In this document: positions 1 to 8,842 of the stretch, one piece after another | How the letters are laid out: every line of letters begins with the position of its first letter | Numbering within the stretch: position 1 is the first letter of the stretch | Assembly (NCBI RefSeq): GCF_024746815.1 | Contig: NZ_CP080525.1 | Location: 5,016,501-5,080,500, forward strand | DNA: 64,000 nt | Direction of reading: 5' to 3' | Origin: Mesorhizobium sp. AR07 | Lineage (GTDB): Bacteria > Pseudomonadota > Alphaproteobacteria > Rhizobiales > Rhizobiaceae | Program-made: the position numbers and the translations under genes | Notes under the pieces: model-generated | The model's input: only the letters and a program-made list of their open reading frames with translations | Told to the model about the DNA's origin: nothing | Database searches by the model: none

Positions 1-1495
1 CGATCGACGTGCCGAGCGCGGTGATCAGCGTGCCGATCATTTCGGAGCCGAGCATGCGGTCGAAGCGTGCCCGCTCGACATTGAGGATCTTGCCGCGCAG
101 GGGCAGGATCGCCTGGTTCTGGCGCGAACGGCCACCCTTGGCCGAGCCGCCGGCCGAGTCACCTTCGACGATGAAGATTTCGGATTTCGCCGGGTCGCGT
201 TCCTGGCAGTCGGCCAGCTTGCCGGGCAGCGAAGTGATGCCGAGCGAGCTCTTGCGGGTAATGTCGCGCGCCTTGCGTGCCGCCTCGCGGGCGGCCGCTG
301 CCTGGATCACCTTCTCGATGACCACCTTGCCCTCGGTCGGGTGCTCTTCCAGCCAGGTGCCGAGCGCTTCGTTGACCAGCCCTTCAACCACCGGGCGGAC
401 TTCCGACGAGACCAGTTTGTCCTTGGTCTGCGAGGAGAATTTCGGATCGGGAACCTTGACCGACAGCACCGCCGTCAGGCCCTCGCGGCAATCGTCGCCG
501 ATCAGGCCAACCTTTTCCTTCTTGGTCAGGCCCGAGGACTCGCCATAGCCGGTGATCTGACGGGTCAGCGCGCCGCGGAAACCGGCCAGATGGGTGCCGC
601 CATCGCGCTGCGGGATGTTGTTGGTGAAGGCCAGCACGTTCTCGTGGTAGCTGTCGTTCCACCACATCGCCACTTCGACGGTGATGCCGTCGCGCTCGGC
701 CTTGATGGCGATCGGCTTGTCGATCAGCGGTTTCTTGACCCGGTCGAGATATTTGACGAATTCCTCGAGACCGCCGTCATAGTGCAGCTCGTGGCGCACG
801 ATGTCGGCATGGCGGGCATCGGTCAAAACGATGCGCACGCCGGAATTCAGGAAGGCGAGCTCGCGTAGCCGGTGCTCCAGCGTGCCGAAGTCGAACTCGA
901 CCATGGTGAAGGTTTCGGATGACGGAAAGAAGGTGATCTCGCTGCCGCTGCGCCCTTCATAGGTGCCGGCAACCTTGTTCTGCTCATAGCTGCCGGTGGC
1001 CTTCAAGGGCGCATCCGCATTGCCATGCGTGAAGCTCATTTCGAAGATCTGGCCGTTGCGGCGGATTTTCAGCTTCAGCCAGGCCGAAAGCGCGTTGACC
1101 ACCGAGACGCCGACGCCATGCAGGCCGCCCGACACCTTGTAGGAGTTCTGGTCGAACTTGCCGCCGGCATGCAGCTGCGTCATGATAACTTCGGCTGCGG
1201 AAATGCCTTCGCCGGTGTGGATATCGGTTGGAATGCCACGGCCATTGTCGATCACCGTCACCGAACCATCGGGGTTGAGCGTCACGCTGACGAGGTCGGC
1301 GTGGCCGGCCAAAGCCTCGTCGATGGCGTTATCGACCACCTCATAGACCATGTGGTGCAGGCCTGAACCGTCGTCGGTGTCGCCGATATACATGCCGGGG
1401 CGTTTGCGGACAGCGTCCAACCCCTTCAAAACCTTGATGGAATCGGCGCCGTATTCGGCTTCAGCGCCGTTGTTGTTGTCGATCTGGTCGCTCAT
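1..1495 (-). CDS. gyrB: DNA gyrase subunit B, 3' end cut by window edge
   Basis: This is the ATPase subunit of DNA gyrase, which introduces negative supercoils. About 498 codons are visible. The translation starts MSDQIDNNNGAEAEYGAD and shows the GHKL ATPase features in order: EVVDNAIDEAL, DNGRGIP and GLHGVGVSVVNALS. The transducer domain follows, then the start of the Toprim domain (IFIVEGDSAGGSAKGGR, read from about positions 130-180). The rest of Toprim and the C-terminus lie beyond base 1. The start is the ATG whose complement is at 1493-1495. About 145 bp separate it from the next gene. Identification is secure; only the C-terminal part cannot be judged. Confidence 0.97.
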   Translation of the reverse strand, partial: MSDQIDNNNGAEAEYGADSIKVLKGLDAVRKRPGMYIGDTDDGSGLHHMVYEVVDNAIDEALAGHADLVSVTLNPDGSVTVIDNGRGIPTDIHTGEGISAAEVIMTQLHAGGKFDQNSYKVSGGLHGVGVSVVNALSAWLKLKIRRNGQIFEMSFTHGNADAPLKATGSYEQNKVAGTYEGRSGSEITFFPSSETFTMVEFDFGTLEHRLRELAFLNSGVRIVLTDARHADIVRHELHYDGGLEEFVKYLDRVKKPLIDKPIAIKAERDGITVEVAMWWNDSYHENVLAFTNNIPQRDGGTHLAGFRGALTRQITGYGESSGLTKKEKVGLIGDDCREGLTAVLSVKVPDPKFSSQTKDKLVSSEVRPVVEGLVNEALGTWLEEHPTEGKVVIEKVIQAAAAREAARKARDITRKSSLGITSLPGKLADCQERDPAKSEIFIVEGDSAGGSAKGGRSRQNQAILPLRGKILNVERARFDRMLGSEMIGTLITALGTSI

Positions 1496-1640
1496 GAAAA
1501 CCTGTTGTCTGGATGCCGCTTGCACGGCGGGAAAAATCGGCCCCGAATCGCGCCTCTGATGTGGATTAGATATAGGCGCTAAAGGCGGTTTTTCCAAGGT
1601 TTGCGGGCATTTCAGGGGCAAACCCCGAGCCGGCAGCCGG

Positions 1641-2579
1641 CTATTTTTTTCGGCCGTTGAATTTGGCGAGAAGGTCGCGCAGATATTTGATCGTGGGTCT
1701 GTCCCTGGGCGCTAGCCGCTCCGTCCGGTCGAGCTTCGGCGTCAGGTCCAGTGCCTTCGTCAGTGCTGCCTTCGGATCCTTCGCTACATAGGCATAGTTG
1801 ATGTAGGCCTGTACCAGATCAAATTGCCAAATCGCGTTGTTCGGATCTGACTCGGCCAATTGCTGGCGTATGGCAAGGCTGGCTTCGAAGGCGTTCCTGG
1901 AACCCTCGAAGTGGCGTTGTTTGGTCTCCAGCCTGCCGATTTCCGATAGGGTGACCGACAGGTCGCGTTGCCAATCGGAATTGCCTTGATCGAGGTTGGC
2001 CAACCGGTCGGCAATGGCAAGACTGTCCTGATAGATCCCGAGTGCGCCGCTGACATCGCCCTGGACATCCAGCACGCCGGCAACCTTTTCCAGACAGACC
2101 GACATATCCCGCTGCCAGTCGGTGTTGCCAGGGTCACTCGCGGCAAGTTCACGCGCTATGTCCAGCGCTTGCCGGTAGGAAGCAAGTGCCTCCGGCCAGT
2201 CCTCCTGGTCGCTCAGCGCATTGCCGATCTTGGCGTAACCAACCGACAGGTCTCGCTCGATCTCGGTATCGTTGGGGTCGCGGCGCACCAACTCTTCGAC
2301 GATCGCCTGGCTCTTGTTGTAGGCGGTGAAGGCGCCGGCGGCATCGCCGCGCTCCCGCAGCAGATTACCGATCCTGGTTTGGCTGACTGAGACAGCGCGT
2401 TGGCGCCGCGCGTCATCGGGCTTGTTGTCGGCCAGCGCCAGCCGAATCCTCAGGCTTTCTTCGAAGGCCGTCTCGGCGCTGTCCAACTGGCCGGCGGTAT
2501 GGGCAAGTTCGCCGATTTCGTCATAGGTGATTGTCAGATCATTGAGCAGGTCGGCGTGGTCCGGCTCCGCATCGGCCAA
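1641..2579 (-). CDS. TPR repeat protein, 5'-truncated
   Basis: The 312-residue product is built of tandem units of about 48 residues with TPR character. Four clear units follow a partial one, each ending in a signature like SDPGNTDWQRD. TPR arrays mediate protein contacts; no catalytic domain is present. The frame opens in the middle of a repeat: a TTG at 2579 is the only start, and the in-frame codons upstream (RQQLADAEPD) align with the tail of a repeat unit such as RQQLAESDPNN. Homology stops within 20 bp of the stop codon of the neighbouring reductase gene. I infer it is the C-terminal remnant of a larger TPR protein whose 5' part was lost. Whether it is translated is unclear. Confidence 0.6.
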   Translation of the reverse strand: MADAEPDHADLLNDLTITYDEIGELAHTAGQLDSAETAFEESLRIRLALADNKPDDARRQRAVSVSQTRIGNLLRERGDAAGAFTAYNKSQAIVEELVRRDPNDTEIERDLSVGYAKIGNALSDQEDWPEALASYRQALDIARELAASDPGNTDWQRDMSVCLEKVAGVLDVQGDVSGALGIYQDSLAIADRLANLDQGNSDWQRDLSVTLSEIGRLETKQRHFEGSRNAFEASLAIRQQLAESDPNNAIWQFDLVQAYINYAYVAKDPKAALTKALDLTPKLDRTERLAPRDRPTIKYLRDLLAKFNGRKK

Positions 2580-2601
2580 CTGCTGCCGAAAGCCGGCTCT
2601 T

Positions 2602-3171
2602 TCAGGCCGCCCGCATCGGCTTCAACGCCTCGCTCCGGCGCAACAGCTCGTCCAGCATGGCCCTGGCTCCGCCTGTCACCTGTTCGCTGGCGGTGAAAGC
2701 ACCCTTCTCGTCGAGCAGTTTCTGATACATTGGCAGCGCGACACCTTCTGGGATCGGCATGACACCCACCGAAGTCAGCAGTGGCTTGAGCGCTTGCGCT
2801 GCCCGCAGGCCGCCGGAGACGCCGCCATAGCTGAGGATGGCGGCGGGTTTGTACTTCCACTCGCGCAAGAGATAGTCGATCGCGTTGACGATCGCCGGAG
2901 CGGCGAAATAATTGTATTCCGGCGCCACGAACACAAAGGCGTCGGCGACGTCGATCGCCTTCGACCAGGCCCTGGTGTGGGCATTCTGATAGTTGCCCAG
3001 CCTGGGATGATGCGGTTCGTCCAGCACCGGCAGATCGAACGCGGCGATGTCGGTCAGCACCGGTTTGAATTTTCCATGCTCGCGTGCGAACCTCTCCAGC
3101 CATTCGGCGAAAACCGGCCCGGCGCGACCCGGCCGCGTGCTGCCGATGATGATGTTCAACTGGTGCGTCAA
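2602..3171 (-). CDS. NADPH-dependent FMN reductase
   Basis: This 189-residue flavodoxin-like reductase has the family's usual length. The N-terminus carries the FMN phosphate-binding loop GSTRPGRAG, residues 105-113 carry the typical APEYNY motif, and SYGGVSGGLRAAQ follows. Such enzymes reduce free flavin or quinones in the cytoplasm; the substrate here cannot be deduced. The ATG at 3171 starts a frame with no longer alternative of the same quality. It lies about 230 bp from the divergent P450 gene, so a functional link is possible but not shown. Confidence 0.9.
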   Translation of the reverse strand: MTHQLNIIIGSTRPGRAGPVFAEWLERFAREHGKFKPVLTDIAAFDLPVLDEPHHPRLGNYQNAHTRAWSKAIDVADAFVFVAPEYNYFAAPAIVNAIDYLLREWKYKPAAILSYGGVSGGLRAAQALKPLLTSVGVMPIPEGVALPMYQKLLDEKGAFTASEQVTGGARAMLDELLRRSEALKPMRAA

Positions 3172-3401
3172 GGCGGGCTCCTTCGATTGGCGGTATCTGC
3201 TGGTGACTGTGACCTACGGCAGAGCACGGCTGCGGACAAGGCGGCACCTCCAGGGGAGCGGTCACAATCGGCTGAACAGACTGTCTGCCGCTGCGTCCCC
3301 CGGCCGTCGCGGTCCCGGCCTGCCGTCCGGTCACGCTGCCGTTCGGTCACATGGACGCCCGGATTGCCAGCCACTACATTGAGGGATCAGCGGAGCACAA
3401 G

Positions 3402-4769
3402 ATGGATATCCAGCCCGCCCCTTTCGTTCCCCCGGCGCCGAAGCCGCGCACGACGCCTCCCTCGACGCTGGAGATGATCCGCATTGTCTACCGCAATCCG
3501 CTCGAACTGTGGGGTGAGCATACCTACAACGAGCCCTGGATTTCGGCGAGTGGCGTCGGTGGGCATCTGATCGTCGCCAACGATCCCGGCCTTATCCGCC
3601 ATGTGCTGGTCGACAATGCCAAGAACTACAAGATGGCGACGGTACGCCAGAAGATCCTGCGGCCGATCCTGCGCGACGGCTTGCTGACCGCCGAGGGCGA
3701 GGTCTGGAAGCGGTCGCGCAAGGCGATGGCGCCGGTGTTCACGCCGCGCCACATCTTCGGCTTCGCCCAGCCGATGCTGAAGCGTACGCAAGAATTCGTC
3801 ACCCGCTACGAGGATGGCGGCACGTCGGACATCGCCCACGACATGACGCTTCTTACCTACGACATCCTGGCCGAAACGCTGTTCTCCGGCGAGATATCGG
3901 GCGAGCCGGGCAGTTTCGCCAATGAAATCGACCGCCTGTTCGAGACCATGGGCCGCGTCGATCCGCTCGACCTGTTGCGCGCACCCGACTGGCTGCCGCG
4001 GCTGACCCGCATCCGTGGCCGCAAGACCATGGCCTATTTCCGCAAGATCGTCACCGACACCGTCAAGATGCGCGAAGCGAAGTTCAAGCGCGACCCCGAT
4101 GCCGTGCCGCAGGATTTCCTGACGCTGCTGCTCAAGGCCGAGGGGCCTGAGGGGCTGACACGGGCCGAGGTCGAGGACAACATCATCACCTTCATCGGCG
4201 CCGGCCACGAGACCACGGCGCGCGCGCTCGGCTGGACGCTTTACTGTCTCGCGGAATCGCCATGGGAGCGCGACAGGGTCGAGCGGGAGATCGACCAGGT
4301 GCTGGCGCGCGAACCCGATCCGACGAAATGGCTCGATGCCATGCCGTTCACGCGGGCGGCTTTCGACGAGGCACTCAGGCTCTACCCGCCGGCGCCGTCG
4401 ATCAACCGCGAGCCGATCGAACCGGAGATGTGGAAGGATCTCTATATCCCGAAGTACGCCGCGGTTCTGGTGATGCCGTGGGTCGTGCATCGCCACAGGA
4501 AGCTGTGGGACCAGCCCGACGCCTTCCTGCCGGAGCGTTTCCATCCGGGAAATCGCGAAAAGATCGATCGTTTCCAGTATCTGCCGTTTGGCGCGGGACC
4601 ACGCGTCTGCATCGGCGCCAGCTTCGCCATGCAGGAAGCGATCATCGCGCTGGCCATCCTTTTGTCGCGCTTCCGCTTCGATACCACGGACGAGACCAAG
4701 CCATGGCCGGTGCAGAAGCTGACCACGCAGCCGCAAGGCGGGTTGCCGATGCAGGTCACGCCGCGTTAG
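3402..4769 (+). CDS. cytochrome P450
   Basis: A 455-residue P450 monooxygenase with all core motifs: the I-helix oxygen-activation motif AGHETT at about 267-272, the K-helix ExxR as EALR at 323-326, and the haem-binding loop FGAGPRVCIG at 396-405 with C403 as the probable thiolate ligand. There is no N-terminal membrane anchor, so it should be a soluble bacterial P450 needing ferredoxin and a reductase, neither of which is encoded nearby. The frame is open 17 codons further upstream, but ATG 3402 is preferred because a GGAG sequence lies about 8 bases before it. The substrate is unknown; the AGHETT type recalls CYP102/CYP4-like fatty-acid or alkane hydroxylases. Confidence 0.93.
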   Translation: MDIQPAPFVPPAPKPRTTPPSTLEMIRIVYRNPLELWGEHTYNEPWISASGVGGHLIVANDPGLIRHVLVDNAKNYKMATVRQKILRPILRDGLLTAEGEVWKRSRKAMAPVFTPRHIFGFAQPMLKRTQEFVTRYEDGGTSDIAHDMTLLTYDILAETLFSGEISGEPGSFANEIDRLFETMGRVDPLDLLRAPDWLPRLTRIRGRKTMAYFRKIVTDTVKMREAKFKRDPDAVPQDFLTLLLKAEGPEGLTRAEVEDNIITFIGAGHETTARALGWTLYCLAESPWERDRVEREIDQVLAREPDPTKWLDAMPFTRAAFDEALRLYPPAPSINREPIEPEMWKDLYIPKYAAVLVMPWVVHRHRKLWDQPDAFLPERFHPGNREKIDRFQYLPFGAGPRVCIGASFAMQEAIIALAILLSRFRFDTTDETKPWPVQKLTTQPQGGLPMQVTPR

Positions 4770-4832
4770 GCGCATCGATATTCAGGTGATGCCGGCCTGC
4801 GAACGATAGCCTGCTGCGCTTCCAGTGCTCAC

Positions 4833-4845
4833 GTACTTCAAGTAC
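4833..4845. repeat. short palindrome in intergenic repeat
   Basis: GTACTTCAAGTAC is a perfect inverted repeat with a one-base centre, inside the 158-bp space between the P450 gene and the convergent NDUFA9-like gene. The surrounding CT-rich sequence resembles short dispersed intergenic repeats of rhizobial genomes, judged from memory. It has no T-tract and so is not a classical terminator. Confidence 0.4.
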
Positions 4846-4927
4846 GCTCCGCTCCGGTTCTCGGACCCCACCGTTCTCGACTCGGCCTGACCTGAATCTC
4901 GACACGCCTTGGGGTGGTTGTACTGAT

Positions 4928-5905
4928 TCAGGCTGCGGGCTTGCGCTGCTGGAACTGGCCGGCGGCGCGGAAGCGCCAGAGGTAGCTGGGCAGGATCGTC
5001 GCGATCGATTGCGGCTGGATGCCGAGCCCCGCCAATGTCCGGTTGGCCTTGGCCGCCGCGTCGGAAACGATGTTGTGTTCGCGCAGCTGCATCACCTGGT
5101 CCTTGGTCAGCAGCGGATTGGGCAGCAGGCCGAGGATCGAGGCCTGGATGTTGGCCACCCACCACGGCACCGGCACCAGTAGGCGCTTGCGCTCGATCAC
5201 CTCAAGCAGTTCTTCCATGCACTCCTTGAAGGTGAGCACCTTGGGGCCGCCAAGCTCGTAGATCTGGCCGCCACCGACCTTGCCGTCGACCGAGCGCGCC
5301 ACCGCTTCGGCGACGTCGCCGACATAGACCGGCTGGAACTTGGTCTGGCCGCCACCGATCAGCGGCAGCACCGGCGAATAGCGCGCCATGTTGGCGAAGC
5401 GGTTGAAGAAGGCGTCCTCGGGCCCGAAATTGACCGATGGCCGGAAGATCACGGCGTCCTTGATCGTCTCCAGGACGGCCTTTTCACCAAGCGCCTTGGT
5501 GCGTGCATAGTCCGATTCGGACTCCCGATCGGCGCCAAGCGCCGAAATATGGGTGAGGCCGGCGCCGACGGCGCGCGCCGCCTCGGCAACGGCGCGCGCG
5601 CCGAACTCGTGCACGCTGGGGAATTTCTGCCGGCCGGTCTCATGCAGGATGGCGACCAGATTGACGACATGGTCAGCACCCTGCACGGCACGGTCGACCG
5701 ACCATCGCATACGCACATTGGCCTGCACCGGCTGGATCTGGCCGACATTGCCGAGCGGCTGCAGATGGCCGGCAAGATCGGGCCGCCGGCAGGCGACCCG
5801 GATGCGATAGCCGCGCTTGGCCAGCGCGCGCACGACGTGGCGGCCGACAAAGCCTGACCCGCCAAAGACGACGACGAGCTTTGGGGTCTGCAGGATTTCG
5901 GTCAT
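4928..5905 (-). CDS. NDUFA9-like NAD(P)-binding protein (atypical SDR)
   Basis: The 325-residue Rossmann protein has a dinucleotide-binding loop VVFGGSGFVGRH near residues 12-23. It is of the type annotated as complex I NDUFA9 subunit family protein: HISALGADRESESDYARTKALGE replaces the YxxxK region of classical SDRs, and FRPSVNFGPEDAFFNRFA follows. Homologues bind NAD(P)H and are proposed to stabilise complex I or act in ubiquinone-related chemistry. The frame extends upstream to 6034, but ATG 5905 has a GGAG about 10 bases before it and begins the conserved core (MTEILQTPKLVVVFGG). It is a single gene, convergent with the P450. Confidence 0.85.
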   Translation of the reverse strand: MTEILQTPKLVVVFGGSGFVGRHVVRALAKRGYRIRVACRRPDLAGHLQPLGNVGQIQPVQANVRMRWSVDRAVQGADHVVNLVAILHETGRQKFPSVHEFGARAVAEAARAVGAGLTHISALGADRESESDYARTKALGEKAVLETIKDAVIFRPSVNFGPEDAFFNRFANMARYSPVLPLIGGGQTKFQPVYVGDVAEAVARSVDGKVGGGQIYELGGPKVLTFKECMEELLEVIERKRLLVPVPWWVANIQASILGLLPNPLLTKDQVMQLREHNIVSDAAAKANRTLAGLGIQPQSIATILPSYLWRFRAAGQFQQRKPAA

Positions 5906-6013
5906 GGCGGGCTCCGGCGCACGTTCCAGATGGCTTGGCTGAAGCCGTTTCATAGTCCGTTTTGCGCCAAAGGCAAAGGGTGACGCGTCGTCGCTGTCCC
6001 CCTTGTTTTCAGA

Positions 6014-6056
6014 GCAATTCCGGGAAAAGCGCATAGCGCTTTCCCTTGGGAATTGC
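6014..6056. repeat. RIME-like palindromic intergenic element
   Basis: Two outer arms, GCAATTCC and GGAATTGC, enclose an inner pair, GGGAAAAGCGC and GCGCTTTCCC, around a central ATA, making a roughly 43-bp imperfect palindrome. Such small palindromic elements are dispersed between genes in Rhizobiales (RIME type). It lies between the convergently spaced ends of the NDUFA9-like promoter region and the doxX gene and may form a transcript hairpin. Confidence 0.6.
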
Positions 6057-6073
6057 GTCAGGACAAAACCTTG

Positions 6074-6526
6074 TCAAAACGCCTTGCCGATGCGAGCGTC
6101 GACCGAGTGGCGGTTGCCGCCACGAATGACGAAGAAGAGCAGGATCGCGGCCCACAGAAGCGACTTCTCGGCACCCGAAAAGCCTTGGCCCATGGTGATC
6201 CAGTGGAACCAGACCGTGACCAACAGCACGAACAGGCCGGCAAAGGCGGCCGGCCGCGTCAAAAGGCCGATGGCGATGAAAATGCCGCCGAAGAATTCGG
6301 TGCAGGCGAGCAGCAACGACCACAAGGCGCCGGGATAGAAACCGAGGCCCTCGACCATTTCGGCGGCGCCGAAAGGATTGGTGATTTTTTGCGAGCCGTG
6401 GACGGTTAGAAAGATGCCGGCCACCGCGCGCAGCACGGTTTCGGCGGCGTCATGCAGCGACGAATACAGGCGGCCAAGCGCCGGAATGATCAGCTTGCCG
6501 CGGGAAGCGTCGGTGGTTACGGACAT
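6074..6526 (-). CDS. DoxX family membrane protein
   Basis: A 150-residue DoxX-like integral membrane protein with about four hydrophobic helices. Typical sequence runs from GIFLTVHGSQKITNPFG through FFGGIFIAIGLLTRPAAFAG to WFHWITMGQGFSG. The family is linked to quinol/thiol redox or sulfur metabolism, but most members are uncharacterised. The start is ATG 6526 because AGGAGCTACG directly precedes it; an upstream extension to 6580 lacks a good ribosome site. A bidirectional terminator follows the neighbouring gene, so this is probably monocistronic. Confidence 0.85.
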   Translation of the reverse strand: MSVTTDASRGKLIIPALGRLYSSLHDAAETVLRAVAGIFLTVHGSQKITNPFGAAEMVEGLGFYPGALWSLLLACTEFFGGIFIAIGLLTRPAAFAGLFVLLVTVWFHWITMGQGFSGAEKSLLWAAILLFFVIRGGNRHSVDARIGKAF

Positions 6527-6640
6527 CGTAGCTCCTGTTTTTGTGATCGTCCTTTGCAAACGCCCGATGGTTTCCGTCAAGTCAAGTTAACAAAAGTTAA
6601 CTATCATAATCAGGTTTTATCAAATGCGGTCGAAACGCAG

Positions 6641-6664
6641 AAAACCCCGCCGAAGCGGGGTTTT
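6641..6664. terminator. rho-independent terminator, both directions
   Basis: AAAACCCCGC, a short CGAA loop and GCGGGGTTTT form a strong GC hairpin flanked by A and T tracts, so it can stop transcription in either direction. It lies between the DoxX promoter region and the end of the Ldh-family gene. Confidence 0.85.
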
Positions 6665-6885
6665 CCGGGTGAGCTCGGTCGAAATCAGGGTCCAACGAGG
6701 CGGCCGACCTGAGACGGTATCGGCATGGCGTGAGACCTCAGCCCTTGACGCATCCGACAGAAGACACCGACCGGGCAAGCCCGACCCGGACAAGCATTGG
6801 TCGCTGGAACGCACCGGAAGGTTCAGCGAAGGCGCGGAAAAATCCGTTGGCGCACAGCCGCTCGACCCAGCTTGAGCAGATGTCT

Positions 6886-7890
6886 TCAAGCGGAATAGCG
6901 GGCGGCGAATTCGGAAATGCGCTGCACCACAGCCTTTGACGCGGTGATGCCCCGCGCTTGCGCCTTCTCGGCGGCTTCGGCGCGGGCACGCCCGGGCACG
7001 TGCACGCCGAAGCGCCGCCGCAGCCGGTCGAGCTGGTCCTTCATGCGCTGCTCGAAGTCGGGATCGAGCAGCTTGGGCTCGACGGCAAGCACGAACAGCC
7101 CGGTTCCGGGACTGTCCGGTCCGCCGGTGAACCATGGCGCGTCGAGCGACCAGTTGGCGCCCGACAGGCCCGCTGCCAGTACTTCGACCATCAGCGCGAT
7201 GTTGGCGCCGCGCTGGCCGCCAAAGGCAAGCATGGCGCCTTTCATGGCGGCGGCCGGATCGGTGGTCGGGTTGCCGCTGGCATCCAGCGCCCAGCCTTCG
7301 GGGATTGTCTTGCCGTCCTCGGCAGCCTTGCGGATGTTGACGAAGGCGGTAGCGCTCGACGACTGGTCGATGACCAGCGGCGCGCCGTCGGCGGCGGGTG
7401 CTGCAAACGACATCGGGTTGGTGCAGTAGACCGGCTTGACCGAGCCCGAGCCGGCAAGCACGGCCGGGCCGTTGGTGGCGGCGAACGACACCAGCCCCTG
7501 CGCTGCCAGCCTTCCGGTGAAATAGCCGAGCGCGCCGCATGTATAGGCGTTCTTCTGCGAGAAAATGGCGACGCCGAACAGCTTTGCCGCCTTGGCGAGA
7601 TCGTCGATGGTGCGGTCGAAGCCGGTATGCGCCAGACCGCCGCGCGCGTCGGAAAGAAAGACGGCCAGCGCCGGCCGGGTGATCACCGGATCGGCATTGC
7701 CATCGATGCGTCCGGCTTCCAGCGCCTCGAGATAGTCGATGAAATGCGACAGTCCGACGGTCGAGAGCCCTTCCGCTTCGGCTGATATGATCGAGGCGGT
7801 GAGCGATTGCGCCGCTTCCTCGTTGGCGCCGGCGCCGAGTGCCGCCATCCGGCACAGTCCTTTTGCCTGTTCGAGACTGAGTTGCATCAT
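6886..7890 (-). CDS. Ldh/DpkA-family NAD(P)H-dependent oxidoreductase
   Basis: A 334-residue member of the malate/L-lactate dehydrogenase (Ldh_2) superfamily, which does not use a Rossmann fold. The family motif around the catalytic His is seen as GLSHFIDYLEAL near residue 46, and the cofactor region shows YCTNPMSFAAP and IDQSSSATAFVNIR. Relatives include malate, ureidoglycolate and delta1-piperideine/pyrroline-2-carboxylate reductases. Next to an amino acid transporter and guanidino-acid enzymes, the cyclic-imine reductase role (DpkA type) is the best inference but unproven. The start is ATG 7890, with an alternative ATG one codon later. Confidence 0.8.
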   Translation of the reverse strand: MMQLSLEQAKGLCRMAALGAGANEEAAQSLTASIISAEAEGLSTVGLSHFIDYLEALEAGRIDGNADPVITRPALAVFLSDARGGLAHTGFDRTIDDLAKAAKLFGVAIFSQKNAYTCGALGYFTGRLAAQGLVSFAATNGPAVLAGSGSVKPVYCTNPMSFAAPAADGAPLVIDQSSSATAFVNIRKAAEDGKTIPEGWALDASGNPTTDPAAAMKGAMLAFGGQRGANIALMVEVLAAGLSGANWSLDAPWFTGGPDSPGTGLFVLAVEPKLLDPDFEQRMKDQLDRLRRRFGVHVPGRARAEAAEKAQARGITASKAVVQRISEFAARYSA

Positions 7891-7901
7891 GGAAGTCCTA
7901 A

Positions 7902-7929
7902 GGGAGTAGGGGAGTACGGGAGTAGGGGA
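7902..7929. repeat. octamer repeat GGGAGTAG, about three copies
   Basis: Three tandem octamers read GGGAGTAG, GGGAGTAC and GGGAGTAG plus a partial fourth. They are the reverse complement of the array at 7985-8035, so the two arrays can pair as a long stem with a loop of about 55 bases. Confidence 0.85.
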
Positions 7930-7984
7930 CAGTGGGCAGTGAATAGCGAATGGGGATTGAAATGTGAATGTGAATAGTGGCTGC

Positions 7985-8035
7985 CTACTCCCCTACTCCC
8001 CTACTCCCCTACTCCCCTACTCCCCTACTCCCCTA
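7985..8035. repeat. octamer repeat CTACTCCC, six copies plus CTA
   Basis: Six perfect head-to-tail copies of CTACTCCC are followed by CTA. The final CTA is the complement of the TAG stop codon of the permease gene 8033-8842, so the array begins inside that stop codon. Copy number is likely to vary between strains. Confidence 0.95.
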
Positions 8036-8842
8036 ACCGATCTTGTTGGGGATCCGCGCCTCGATCCTGCTGAAGGCGAAGACCAGAATACCGGTGATCG
8101 TCATGTAGATCAGCGCCAGCAGCAGCAGGGGTTCGTAGGTGAGGTAGGTGTCCTGCCGCACCTTGGACGAAACGGCGAAGATGTCGATGACGCTGATCGT
8201 CGCCACCAGCGGCGTCGACTTCAGCTGCAGCACGGTTTCGCCGGTCAGCGTCGGCAGCGCCCGGTAGATGGCTTGCGGCAGCCAGATGCGGCGAAATGCC
8301 TTCCAGCGGCTCATGCCGAAGGCGCGGGCGGCCTCCAGTTGGCCCTTGGGGACGCCGGCAAAGGCGCCGCGCATCACCTCGCCCTCATAACCGGCGAAAG
8401 ACAAGGTCAGCGCCAGCACGCCATAAGGCCAGGCTTGTCGCAGATATGGCCACATCCAGGATTCGCGGATCCAGGGATATTGCGGAAACAGCGAGCCGAG
8501 TCCGTAATAGAGCAGCCACAGCTGAATCAGCAACGGCGTGCCCCGAATCACCGTGCAAATGACCTTGGCGGGCGCGGCGAACCAGAAGGAGCCGGTCGCC
8601 TGCGCCAGCCCGAGCGGCACGGCGAGCAGGAAGCCCAGCACACAGGTGACGGCCAGGATCCACAGCGAGCGCCAGATGCCGATCAATCCCATTTCATAAT
8701 ATTGCGGCAGCCAGTCCCAGCGCATGAAAAAGACGGCGCTCAGCGCCAGGCCCAGCGCGATCAGGATCAGCACGATGCGGTGCGGCTGCAGCCACAGCGA
8801 CGTCCGCGCGACGATGTTGATGATGGCTGCCTCGTTGGCCAT
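8033..8842 (-). CDS. polar amino acid ABC transporter permease (HisM/OccM type)
   Basis: A 269-residue inner-membrane permease with about five to six helices and the EAA loop typical of the polar amino acid uptake family (GQLEAARAFGMSRWKAFRRIWLPQA). The upstream TVIRGTPLLIQLWLLYYG segment is the characteristic 'RGTPLL' motif. It pairs with the permease at 8842-9627, with which it overlaps by one base across start and stop, so the two are translationally coupled. The substrate is likely a basic amino acid or an opine-like compound given the neighbouring genes. Confidence 0.92.
   Translation of the reverse strand: MANEAAIINIVARTSLWLQPHRIVLILIALGLALSAVFFMRWDWLPQYYEMGLIGIWRSLWILAVTCVLGFLLAVPLGLAQATGSFWFAAPAKVICTVIRGTPLLIQLWLLYYGLGSLFPQYPWIRESWMWPYLRQAWPYGVLALTLSFAGYEGEVMRGAFAGVPKGQLEAARAFGMSRWKAFRRIWLPQAIYRALPTLTGETVLQLKSTPLVATISVIDIFAVSSKVRQDTYLTYEPLLLLALIYMTITGILVFAFSRIEARIPNKIG

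Noticed and set aside
2527..3477. Long plus-strand frames of 316 and 111 codons across the FMN reductase
   Set aside because: They are antisense frames of high-GC coding DNA; the minus-strand flavoprotein motifs are unambiguous.
3387..4775. 462-codon minus-strand frame over the P450 gene
   Set aside because: Mirror frame of the P450; the plus strand has the haem, ExxR and I-helix motifs.
7902..8035. CRISPR array
   Set aside because: The unit is only 8 bp with no spacers, so it is a simple tandem repeat; no cas genes are present anywhere in the window.
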